Positions 8,136-17,543 of a stretch of DNA of 64,000 nucleotides are shown piece by piece (the stretch's first letter is position 1; each line of letters opens with the position of its first letter). Location of the stretch: positions 310,001 to 374,000 of the forward strand of contig CAVSGL010000003.1 of assembly GCA_963727465.1 (NCBI GenBank). The letters run 5' to 3'. Below the pieces are notes generated by a model, which worked only from the letters and a program-made list of their open reading frames with translations, had not been told where the DNA came from and ran no database searches. The stretch is from VRUE01 sp963727465. GTDB lineage: Bacteria > Actinomycetota > Thermoleophilia > Solirubrobacterales > 70-9. Both the position numbers and the translations under genes were made by a program.

Positions 8136-8825
8136 ATGGCCGACTCGCGTTCGCTGTCGGAGCGCCTCTCGAAACTGCCGCCGGGACGACACCTGATCCC
8201 GCGCGACTTCGTCTCGCAGAACCAGCGCGAGCGGATGCTGCTGGCGACGGCGGAGCTGGTCGCCGAGCGCGGCTACCAGAAGACGACGATCGAGCTGATC
8301 GCGAAGACCGCGCGGGTTGCCCTGGTCACCTTCTACGAGCACTTCGCCAACAAGGAGGAGTGCTTCCTCGCCGCCTTCGACGAGAGCGTCGCGGCGGCCG
8401 GCGAGGTCTTCGCCGAGCTGGTCGACACCGAGCAGCCCTGGGTCGACCAGATCTCGACCGGGCTCGAGGTCCTGCTCGAGATGGTGGTCGCCGAGCAGGC
8501 CCGGGCGAAGCTCTGCATCGTCGAGGCCCAGGCGGCCGGCGCCGAGTCGCTCGCGCGCTACCAGGCGATGCTGGAGAGCGTCGCGCCGAAGCTGCGCGAG
8601 GGGCGGGAGCACAATCCCCGGGCGAGCCGGCTGCCCGACGGGCTCGAGGTGGCGATCGTCGGCGGCCTGGCCTGGCTGGTCCACCAGCGCCTGGTGTCCG
8701 GCCGGGTCGACGACCTCAAGGGGCTGCTGCCGGAGATGCTCCAGGTGACGCTGACGCCGTACGTCGGGGAGGTCGAGGCGGCCCGCGCCGCGGAGGCGGC
8801 CCAGGCTCGGGCTGCGGCGGCGTAG
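8136..8825 (+). CDS. TetR/AcrR family transcriptional regulator
   Basis: About 229 residues from ATG 8136 (an in-frame ATG at 8115 is less likely because the conserved region begins MADSRSLSERLSKLPPGRH). The helix-turn-helix is VAERGYQKTTIELIAKTARVALVTFYEHFANKEECF. It shares a distinctive N-terminal lead (LPPGRHLIPRDFVSQNQRER) with the regulator at 9533-10225, so the two are paralogues. The C-terminal domain is helical and ends in an Ala-rich tail. First of three same-strand TetR-type genes. Confidence 0.85.
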   Translation: MADSRSLSERLSKLPPGRHLIPRDFVSQNQRERMLLATAELVAERGYQKTTIELIAKTARVALVTFYEHFANKEECFLAAFDESVAAAGEVFAELVDTEQPWVDQISTGLEVLLEMVVAEQARAKLCIVEAQAAGAESLARYQAMLESVAPKLREGREHNPRASRLPDGLEVAIVGGLAWLVHQRLVSGRVDDLKGLLPEMLQVTLTPYVGEVEAARAAEAAQARAAAA

Positions 8826-8859
8826 TGGCGGGCGACGGAGGCAGACGGAGCGCGGGGAG

Positions 8860-9495
8860 TTGGGCCGGGCCGATGTGAGCGCTGCGCGCAGAGGTCGCGA
8901 TCCTGCGCGGGAGCGGATCGCCGCCGCGATGATGGCGATGGTCGCCGAGGGCGGCTTCGCGGCGGTCGAGATAGAGACGGTGTGCGAGCGCGGCGCGGCC
9001 GGGCGCGCCCACTTCGATCGCTGCTTCGCGGACCTCGAGGACTGCTTCCTGGCGGTTCACGGCGAGGCGATGGAGGAGCTCTGCGCGCGTGTCGAAGCGG
9101 CCTGCGCCGGCCGCGAGGCCTGGCACGACCGGATCTGGGCCGCCGGCGTCGCGGCGATGCGCTTCCTCCAGGAGGACTCCGAGCGGGCGCGCTTTCTCGT
9201 CGTCTCGGTGAACGGCTCCGGCAGCGGCGCCCAGCTGCGCCGCGACCGGATCGTCGAACGGATCGCCGACTTCCTCGACGGCGGCCGCGGCGAGATCGAG
9301 GGCGAGCGGCCGATGTCGCGCTGCACCGCGGAAATCGCCGCCGGCGCCGTCTACAACACGATCCTGGCCAAAATCGAATCGGGCTCGATCGAACGCGGCG
9401 AGGAGTTCCTGCCGGAGCTGATCTACCTGGCGACGATGCCCTACCTCGGCGCCCGCGCGGCCGAGGACGAGCTGCTCGTGCAACCGCTGCGCTAG
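8860..9495 (+). CDS. TetR-like regulator, divergent
   Basis: A 211-residue protein with a weak TetR helix-turn-helix: RERIAAAMMAMVAEGGFAAVEIETVCERGAAGRAHFDRCFADLEDCF, in which the usual TFYxHF is replaced by HFDRCF. The rest is helical and aligns in length with TetR proteins. A TTG at 8860 is preceded at suitable spacing by ACGGAG; a GTG at 8875 is the alternative start. It lies in tandem between two clearer TetR genes. The altered recognition helix suggests changed DNA specificity. Confidence 0.7.
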   Translation: MGRADVSAARRGRDPARERIAAAMMAMVAEGGFAAVEIETVCERGAAGRAHFDRCFADLEDCFLAVHGEAMEELCARVEAACAGREAWHDRIWAAGVAAMRFLQEDSERARFLVVSVNGSGSGAQLRRDRIVERIADFLDGGRGEIEGERPMSRCTAEIAAGAVYNTILAKIESGSIERGEEFLPELIYLATMPYLGARAAEDELLVQPLR

Positions 9496-9532
9496 GCGCC
9501 GCGGCCGGCCGCCGCTGGGGTATCGTCGGAGC

Positions 9533-10225
9533 GTGGCAAAGGGGAAGGCGAAGAAAGGCGGCACGGCGGAGGGCGGCGCGCCGGCCGCGTCGCCGCGACT
9601 GCCGGCCGGCCGGCACGGGCTGCCGCGCGAGTTCATCGTCCAGAACCAGCGCGAGCGGATCGTCACGGCGCTGGTCGACGTCGTCGCCGAGCGCGGCTAC
9701 AACGCGACCACCGTCGCCAACATCACCAAGGCGGCCTCGGTCTCCCGCCGCACCTTCTACGAGCACTTCGAGGACAAGGAAGCGTGCTTCCTCGCCGCCT
9801 ACGAGATGGTCACCGACCACATCGCCGCCTCGATGCGGGCGGCGGCCGAGGCCTTCGAGGAGTGGCCGCAGCAGGTGCGGGCGGCGCTGGCGACGATGCT
9901 GCGCTTCCTCGCCGGGGAGCCGGAGCTGGCGCGACTGTGCATGATCGAGCCGATCGCCGCGGGCGGCGAGATCGCCGCCCGCCACCGCGCCTCGATGCAG
10001 GGCCTGGTCGAGATCCTCAAGGCGGGCCGCCCCGAGCACGGCGGCGAGCTGCCGCTGCCCGAGGCGACCGAGGAAGCCCTGGTGGGCGGGATCGTCTCGC
10101 TGGTCATCCGCGAGATCAGCGCCGGCCGCACCGCCGAGCTCGAGCGGCTCCTCCCGGACCTGGTCGAGCTGACCCTCGCCCCCTACGTGGGCGCCGAGCA
10201 GGCCGCCCGCCTGGCGAAGCAGTAG
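9533..10225 (+). CDS. TetR/AcrR family transcriptional regulator
   Basis: A 230-residue protein from GTG 9533 with a Lys-rich N-terminus, then LPAGRHGLPREFIVQNQRER and the helix-turn-helix VAERGYNATTVANITKAASVSRRTFYEHFEDKEACF. It is a paralogue of the 8136-8825 gene. A perfect hairpin (10237-10262) lies 12 bases after the stop, before the convergent NlpC/P60 gene. Ligand and targets are unknown. Confidence 0.85.
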   Translation: MAKGKAKKGGTAEGGAPAASPRLPAGRHGLPREFIVQNQRERIVTALVDVVAERGYNATTVANITKAASVSRRTFYEHFEDKEACFLAAYEMVTDHIAASMRAAAEAFEEWPQQVRAALATMLRFLAGEPELARLCMIEPIAAGGEIAARHRASMQGLVEILKAGRPEHGGELPLPEATEEALVGGIVSLVIREISAGRTAELERLLPDLVELTLAPYVGAEQAARLAKQ

Positions 10226-10236
10226 GCCGTGACGAA

Positions 10237-10262
10237 CCACCCCGGCCGGTTGGCCGGGGTGG
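10237..10262. terminator. Hairpin between convergent genes
   Basis: An 11-bp perfect stem (CCACCCCGGCC with GGCCGGGGTGG) and a GGTT loop lie between the convergent TetR and NlpC/P60 genes. There is no U-tract on either strand, but such GC-rich hairpins commonly end transcription in high-GC actinobacteria. Confidence 0.55.
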
Positions 10263-10302
10263 CGTACGGGACAACCCCTGCCCCGAAGTCGTTATGAAGA
10301 GC

Positions 10303-10857
10303 TCAGAAGCCGGCTGGGTGGCGAGCGACGTAGCTGCGGTTGTCGCGCAGGTCTTCATGCCAGCGCGGGCCGCTGCCCTGGGAGTCGCCCGAGGTGTCCC
10401 AGCGGTAGCCCGCGATCACCGCGTAGGCGTGGCCGGGATTGGCGTAGACGGTGATCCAGCGCCCTTCGCCGTTCATTCCCCAGCGCTCCATCGGGCCGGA
10501 GGGGAGCGGGCTGTCGATGAATTCGCCGCCGTGCAGGGCGTAGCTGACCGAGCCCGAGCAGTCGTAGCCGCGGTCCCACCAGCGCCCGTGGCCGCCGCCC
10601 CAGACGTAGGGCTTGGTGCGGATCCGGTTGGCGAAGGCGATCACGCGCTTGACCCGCGCGGGCGCCGACTTGGGCGGGATCAGCATCCCGTTTTTGAGCA
10701 GCCGCGCCTTCGGCGTCGGCGTGCACATGTCGATTTCCGCCGGGGTCAGGCCGCCGCCGTCGCAGCTCGCGCTGGCGCCTGCGGGCAACAGGGCCAGGAC
10801 CGCGAGGGCCGATATTGCGACTAGCCCCGCTTTGAATTTTGAGTGCCTCTTGAGCAA
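10303..10857 (-). CDS. Secreted NlpC/P60-like cell-wall hydrolase
   Basis: The 184-residue protein starts with a signal peptide (basic MLKRHSKFKAG, hydrophobic core to about residue 27, ASASC). A compact NlpC/P60-like domain follows: YVWGGGHGRWWDRGYDCSGS holds the putative catalytic Cys100 and PGHAYAVIAG the His143. Such enzymes cut peptide cross-links in peptidoglycan outside the cell. The TTG start at 10857 is supported by a GGAG six bases upstream. The roughly 140-base leader carries a ydaO-type c-di-AMP riboswitch, a class often found upstream of wall hydrolases in actinobacteria, which supports the functional call. Confidence 0.85.
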   Translation of the reverse strand: MLKRHSKFKAGLVAISALAVLALLPAGASASCDGGGLTPAEIDMCTPTPKARLLKNGMLIPPKSAPARVKRVIAFANRIRTKPYVWGGGHGRWWDRGYDCSGSVSYALHGGEFIDSPLPSGPMERWGMNGEGRWITVYANPGHAYAVIAGYRWDTSGDSQGSGPRWHEDLRDNRSYVARHPAGF

Positions 10858-10869
10858 ACCGATCTCCTT

Positions 10870-11003
10870 CGTCGGCCTACGGGGTTAGCTGTCGGGCTGG
10901 CGCGAAAGGAGCCTGCGCCCCCGCCCGGGTCGGGCGAGTTAGCCCCGAAAACGTGGTTCCCCCGCTCCCGCATCGCCTCCGGCATGCGGGATTAGGCGTT
11001 TCG
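10870..11003 (-). ncRNA. Cyclic di-AMP riboswitch (ydaO/yuaA type)
   Basis: Read on the minus strand, the leader contains, in order, CGCCTAATCCCGC, GGGAGCGGGGGAACCACG, CGGGGCTAACTCGCCC and CCCGACAGCTAACCCCGTAG, the conserved blocks of the ydaO aptamer, with GCCT/AGGC able to close the P1 stem. It ends just before the ribosome-binding site of the NlpC/P60 gene. In the family c-di-AMP turns expression off; the target, a cell-wall hydrolase, matches its known regulon in actinobacteria. Boundaries are approximate. Confidence 0.85.
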
Positions 11004-11133
11004 GTTGTCTTGAACGCCGGGCAGTGTAGACGATTGCCCGGCCGCTTGCTCACAAAACGCAAACATCTTGTGGCCATTCGCACTTGCATCCCGAATTCCT
11101 TTCGACGGATGCGCTGGTAGCTTGCGCCGCGGG

Positions 11134-11934
11134 ATGGAACTTTCAGGCCGCTCAGCCCTGCTCACCGGCGCCACCGGCGGGCTCGGGCGGGCGATCGCGG
11201 CGGCGCTGGCGGGCCGCGGGGCGAAGCTGATCCTCAGCGGCCGCAGGGCCGAGGCGCTCGACGCCCTTGCGGCCGAGCTGCCGGGCGAGGGCCACCGCAC
11301 GCTCCCCGCCGACCTCGCCGAGCCGGGCGCCGCCGAGCGGCTCGTCGCCGGGGCGGGCGACGTCGACGTCCTCGTCGCCAACGCCGGCCTGCCCGGCGGC
11401 GGCCTGCTGACCGACCTCACGGGCGAAGACGTGAGCCGCGCGCTGCGGGTCAACCTCGAGGCCCCGATCCAGCTGGCACGCTCGCTACAGCCCGCGATGG
11501 TCGAGCGCGGCTCCGGCCACATGGTCTTCATCTCCTCGCTCTCGGGCAAGGCCGGCAGCCCGCGCACGTCGATCTACAACGCGACCAAGTTCGGCCTGCG
11601 CGGCTTCGCCTTCGGCCTGCGGGCCGACCTCGCCCCCAGGGGCGTCGGCGTCTCCGTGGTCACGCCCGGCTTCATCCGCGACGCCGGCATGTTCGCCGAG
11701 TCCGGCGCCAAGCCGCCGCCGGGGGTCGGCACGAGCAGCCTCGGGCAGCTGGGCGCCGGCGTGATCAAGGCGATCGAGCGCGACAAGGTCGAGGTCGTGG
11801 TCGCCCCCGCCCCGATGCGCCTGATGTCCCACTTCGCGCTTCTGTCGCCGACGATCTCCGTGCGGGCGCAGAGCGGCGCCGCCGGCCAGAAGCTGTCCAA
11901 AGACGTGACCGACGGCCAATCCCACAAGCGCTGA
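11134..11934 (+). CDS. Short-chain dehydrogenase/reductase
   Basis: A 266-residue classical SDR with the NAD(P)-binding TGATGGLGRAIA motif near the N-terminus, NAG in VLVANAGLPGG, the catalytic Ser in FISSLSG and the YNATK pair (Tyr-x3-Lys). Arg residues after the second strand (LSGRRAEAL) suggest NADP preference. Substrate cannot be told from sequence. ATG 11134 was chosen because homology begins there. It diverges from the riboswitch-controlled hydrolase and is followed by a small gene 109 bases on. Confidence 0.85.
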   Translation: MELSGRSALLTGATGGLGRAIAAALAGRGAKLILSGRRAEALDALAAELPGEGHRTLPADLAEPGAAERLVAGAGDVDVLVANAGLPGGGLLTDLTGEDVSRALRVNLEAPIQLARSLQPAMVERGSGHMVFISSLSGKAGSPRTSIYNATKFGLRGFAFGLRADLAPRGVGVSVVTPGFIRDAGMFAESGAKPPPGVGTSSLGQLGAGVIKAIERDKVEVVVAPAPMRLMSHFALLSPTISVRAQSGAAGQKLSKDVTDGQSHKR

Positions 11935-12043
11935 CGCGAGACCCGTCCGCCGCCCCCTCTAACTTCTTCCCCACCCAAAAAGCGGCGACCCGCCGCGGTG
12001 ACGCGCGAACGGGCCGCCTGACCAATAGGAGGAACAAGCTCCC

Positions 12044-12370
12044 ATGGCTGATCCGAAGACTATGGCCGCGGCGTACGCCGAGCCACATCAGGACCACCTA
12101 CCCGACGGCCTCACCCTGACGGCCGTCCAGGACGAAGAGGCGGAGCGGGTCGTGCTCGAGTTCCTGCTCGACCAGCATCCGGCTCAACTGACCATCCCCG
12201 AGGTCTCGCGGGCGCTCAACGTCGTCCCCGGCAGCTTCGCCACCGAGGACGCCGTCGAGCGCGCGATCCGCGAACTCGACGCCGCCGGCCTGATCCACTG
12301 CCAGGCCGGCTTCGCGATCCCAACCATCGCCGCGCTCTACTTCGCGCGGCTCTGGGGCGTCTGCGTCTGA
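12044..12370 (+). CDS. Small winged-helix-like protein
   Basis: A 108-residue protein with a strong AGGAGG upstream of the ATG. Residues 30-95 (VVLEFLLDQHPAQLTIPEVSRALN, then DAVERAIRELDAAGLIHCQ) read as a winged helix: helix, helix with turn, recognition helix and wing. It has no Cys metal site or catalytic motif. It may be a transcription regulator, but no family can be named. A good terminator hairpin follows, so it is probably a single transcription unit. Confidence 0.65.
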   Translation: MADPKTMAAAYAEPHQDHLPDGLTLTAVQDEEAERVVLEFLLDQHPAQLTIPEVSRALNVVPGSFATEDAVERAIRELDAAGLIHCQAGFAIPTIAALYFARLWGVCV

Positions 12371-12384
12371 ACGCGGGCGATCTG

Positions 12385-12436
12385 GAAGCCTTGTGTCCCT
12401 CCTGCGAGGCACAAGGCTTCATGTTCTGCTTTTTGC
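12385..12436 (+). terminator. Intrinsic terminator
   Basis: An 11-bp stem (GAAGCCTTGTG with CACAAGGCTTC) is followed after a few bases by CTGCTTTTT. It lies 15 bases downstream of the winged-helix-like gene and ends that unit before the TIM-barrel gene. Confidence 0.75.
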
Positions 12437-12492
12437 CCTAAATGGGCCGAACTCTCGAAAGCTGTCTGCCAAGCTGTCTAGGTTGAGCCGCC

Positions 12493-13182
12493 ATGGGTCC
12501 ATCGCTTCTATCTGAGAGAAAGTCGGTCCGAGCGCATCATCCGCTCGGTGCGTCCACCGGCTACATGGACCAGCACCGAGGGGATTGGCCGCGCTTGGTC
12601 GAAGAGACGCTTCTCGTCTCCCCTCTCGTCGCCGAGCTTGCGGCCCTGACGGAGCCCGAGTTCGAGGGCCTCATCGAGTACCTGGCCGCGAACCCTGCGC
12701 TCCCCTATCGCTATCTCTCCGTCCACGCCCCGAGCAAGGATCGGCAGCTCTCCGATCAGGAGCTCGTTGAGCTGATCGGGCGACTCCCGGCCAGCGTCGA
12801 CGCGGTGGTCATCCACCCCGACACGATTTCCGAGCCCGAGGCCTACGCGGCCCTTGGACGAGTCGTCACGATCGAGAACATGGATTCGCGGAAGGAAGAC
12901 GGCCGCGACGTGGTTGAGCTCGGCCGCTTTTTCGAGACGCTCCCCGAGGCCGGCTTCTGCTTCGACGTCGCTCATGCATGGTCCCTCGATCCCTCCATGG
13001 AGCTCGCTGTGTCGCTGCTCGATCATTTCGCTGAGCGTCTTCGCCATGTCCACGTCAGCTCAGTCAGCGGGAATTGCGTACACGGGACCTTGACGGCCGA
13101 GCACGAACGGCTCTTCCTGCCTGTTCTCGCACGCTGTAGCGACGTTCCCTGGATCCTCGAGGCGCCTCTCCGAGAAGACTAG
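12493..13182 (+). CDS. Xylose-isomerase-like TIM-barrel protein
   Basis: A 229-residue protein with the pattern of the AP-endonuclease-2/sugar-phosphate isomerase TIM barrels: strand-end motifs YLSVHAPS, AVVIHPDT, VTIENMDS, GFCFDVAHAW and LRHVHVSS supply His, Glu and Asp residues suited to metal binding. It is shorter than typical family members (about 270). Its TAG is followed after one base by the GTG of a nucleotidyltransferase gene, so the two are coupled. The substrate could be a sugar or a nucleic-acid or nucleotide phosphate; I cannot decide. Confidence 0.7.
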   Translation: MGPSLLSERKSVRAHHPLGASTGYMDQHRGDWPRLVEETLLVSPLVAELAALTEPEFEGLIEYLAANPALPYRYLSVHAPSKDRQLSDQELVELIGRLPASVDAVVIHPDTISEPEAYAALGRVVTIENMDSRKEDGRDVVELGRFFETLPEAGFCFDVAHAWSLDPSMELAVSLLDHFAERLRHVHVSSVSGNCVHGTLTAEHERLFLPVLARCSDVPWILEAPLRED

Positions 13183-13183
13183 G

Positions 13184-14179
13184 GTGGCTGAACAGACGGC
13201 ACTCAACCGTCTGGCGGAGATGGGAACCGGGTTCCCCAGTCTGCTCGGTGCCCGTGCCTATACCGAGGCCTCGCTCGAGTCAAAGCGCCGCGAGCTGGCG
13301 GCGCTCGGAAGCGATCCCGGCTTCGCGGTCATCATGTTCGGCTCCTGGGGTCGCGGCGAGTTGAGCGGCGGCAGTGACGATGACTGGGCGCTCCTCGTCG
13401 ATGGCCCTCCACGCGAGGGCGTCGAGGAGCAGATTCGCGCGCTCGAGGGTCGTCTCGGAGCCGCAGAACGCAAGCCGGGCGCTCAAGGCGTTTTTGGCGG
13501 CCCTGTGTTCTGTGACGACTTGATAGGCAACATCGGCCTCGATGAGGACCGAAATCAGAACCTCACCAGGCGCATCCTCCTGGTGCTCGAGTCGGTTGCG
13601 ATCACGAATCTCGAGCTTCATGCCGGCGCCCGCGATCGCGTGCTCGAGGTTTACCTCGATCAGTCGATCAAGGACTTTCGTCCTCCGCGCTTTTTCCTCA
13701 ACGACATCGTCCGCTACTGGCGAACGATGTGCGTCGACTTCGTCGGCAAGGAACGACGTGACCCGGAGGGGGAAAAGTGGGCAATCAGAAACGCAAAGCT
13801 CCGAACCTCACGAAAGATGCTTTTCGCATCGGGGCTCCTGCCCGTCCTTCTCGCCTCCCGCTTCAACCGGGAGCAGATCCGGGGCTACCTGCGCGAGCAG
13901 TTCTCCTTGTCGCCGAGCGATCGGATTGCCGAGGCCTTCCTCGAGTTCGGGGCGATCGATGCCGGCCTGCGGACCTTCCGGGCATATGACCGCTGGCTTG
14001 GGATCCTCGCGGATGTGGACTTGCGCGCAGAGCTCGAAGCTCTGCGCCGTGAGGATGCGCAGAACTCCCGTCTCTTCCGCGACGTGACCCGTCTCGCCGA
14101 GGAGCTCGAGAGCGGCCTCCTGACGCTGCTCTTCGACACCGACCTGTTCCTTCAGGTTCGGGACTTCGGCGTCTTCTAG
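13184..14179 (+). CDS. Nucleotidyltransferase-fold protein coupled to TIM-barrel gene
   Basis: A 331-residue protein with a polymerase-beta-type nucleotidyltransferase motif, FGSWGRGELSGGSDDDWALL: Gly53-Ser54 and the metal-binding Asp65/Asp67. The remaining 230 residues are helical (RILLVLESVAITNLELHAG; FFLNDIVRYWRTMCVDFVGK) without a second known domain. The length differs from the small MNT antitoxins. It starts GTG one base after the upstream stop, and the aconitase gene follows 33 bases later. A nucleotidyl transfer to protein, RNA or a small molecule is likely, but the target is unknown. Confidence 0.7.
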   Translation: MAEQTALNRLAEMGTGFPSLLGARAYTEASLESKRRELAALGSDPGFAVIMFGSWGRGELSGGSDDDWALLVDGPPREGVEEQIRALEGRLGAAERKPGAQGVFGGPVFCDDLIGNIGLDEDRNQNLTRRILLVLESVAITNLELHAGARDRVLEVYLDQSIKDFRPPRFFLNDIVRYWRTMCVDFVGKERRDPEGEKWAIRNAKLRTSRKMLFASGLLPVLLASRFNREQIRGYLREQFSLSPSDRIAEAFLEFGAIDAGLRTFRAYDRWLGILADVDLRAELEALRREDAQNSRLFRDVTRLAEELESGLLTLLFDTDLFLQVRDFGVF

Positions 14180-14212
14180 AGTCGCTCGGCTGCCATTGCC
14201 TAGGATGGAGTT

Positions 14213-17008
<2,796 letters not shown>

Positions 17009-17165
17009 ACTGTTTGTCTGAGTAGAAGCGAGGGCGGCGCAGGAGGGCCGCGGGAGGCAGGGGGTCCGCGCGACCCTCACTGCACCTGTATGCGTCGGTA
17101 GCCAGGGAGGGATGCCGACGCGCCTGCCTCCTCGGGCGGGACTGCCCGATGGAAACAGTCAACCA

Positions 17166-17543
17166 TTACCTATAGCGCCTGACCGCCTCTGGGTCAAGGT
17201 GTCCTGAGCGAAACTCCGATGTTTCCGCGACATTCTGCGGGGAATCACGGATGCCCCATCCACGCCGCTCGATCAGCTCGATCCCGATCACGCTGCCCAC
17301 CGGTCCGACCGGGGTCAGGGTCGCGGCGAGCAGGGTGTAGGGGGCCTCGCGCCTGACGCAGGCGATCCAGATGACGATGCAGAGGGCGATGAAGCCCAGT
17401 CCGTGCGCCCAGCCGAAGAGCATCGTCTCGGTGTCGAACCCAGGCAGCAGCCAGAACACGATCAGCGCCGTGAAGATCGCCAGCTCGACGTAGGAGATCA
17501 GCTTCACCCGGGCGAACAGCGGCCCGGGGACCGGCCTGCGCAT
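17166..17543 (-). CDS. DUF3817 family membrane protein
   Basis: A 125-residue protein with three hydrophobic segments (YVELAIFTALIVFWLLPG; GWAHGLGFIALCIVIWIACV; LAATLTPVGPVGSVIGIELI) and a charged C-terminal tail, matching actinobacterial DUF3817 proteins of unknown function. Its ATG overlaps the TGA of the 2-oxoglutarate enzyme gene by one base, so it is translated from the same message. The GWAHG motif is typical of the family. Confidence 0.8.
   Translation of the reverse strand: MRRPVPGPLFARVKLISYVELAIFTALIVFWLLPGFDTETMLFGWAHGLGFIALCIVIWIACVRREAPYTLLAATLTPVGPVGSVIGIELIERRGWGIRDSPQNVAETSEFRSGHLDPEAVRRYR

Noticed and set aside
8860..9495. Treating the divergent TetR-like gene as a spurious frame
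   Set aside because: Its helix pattern, length and position fit a TetR protein, and no better frame exists on either strand.
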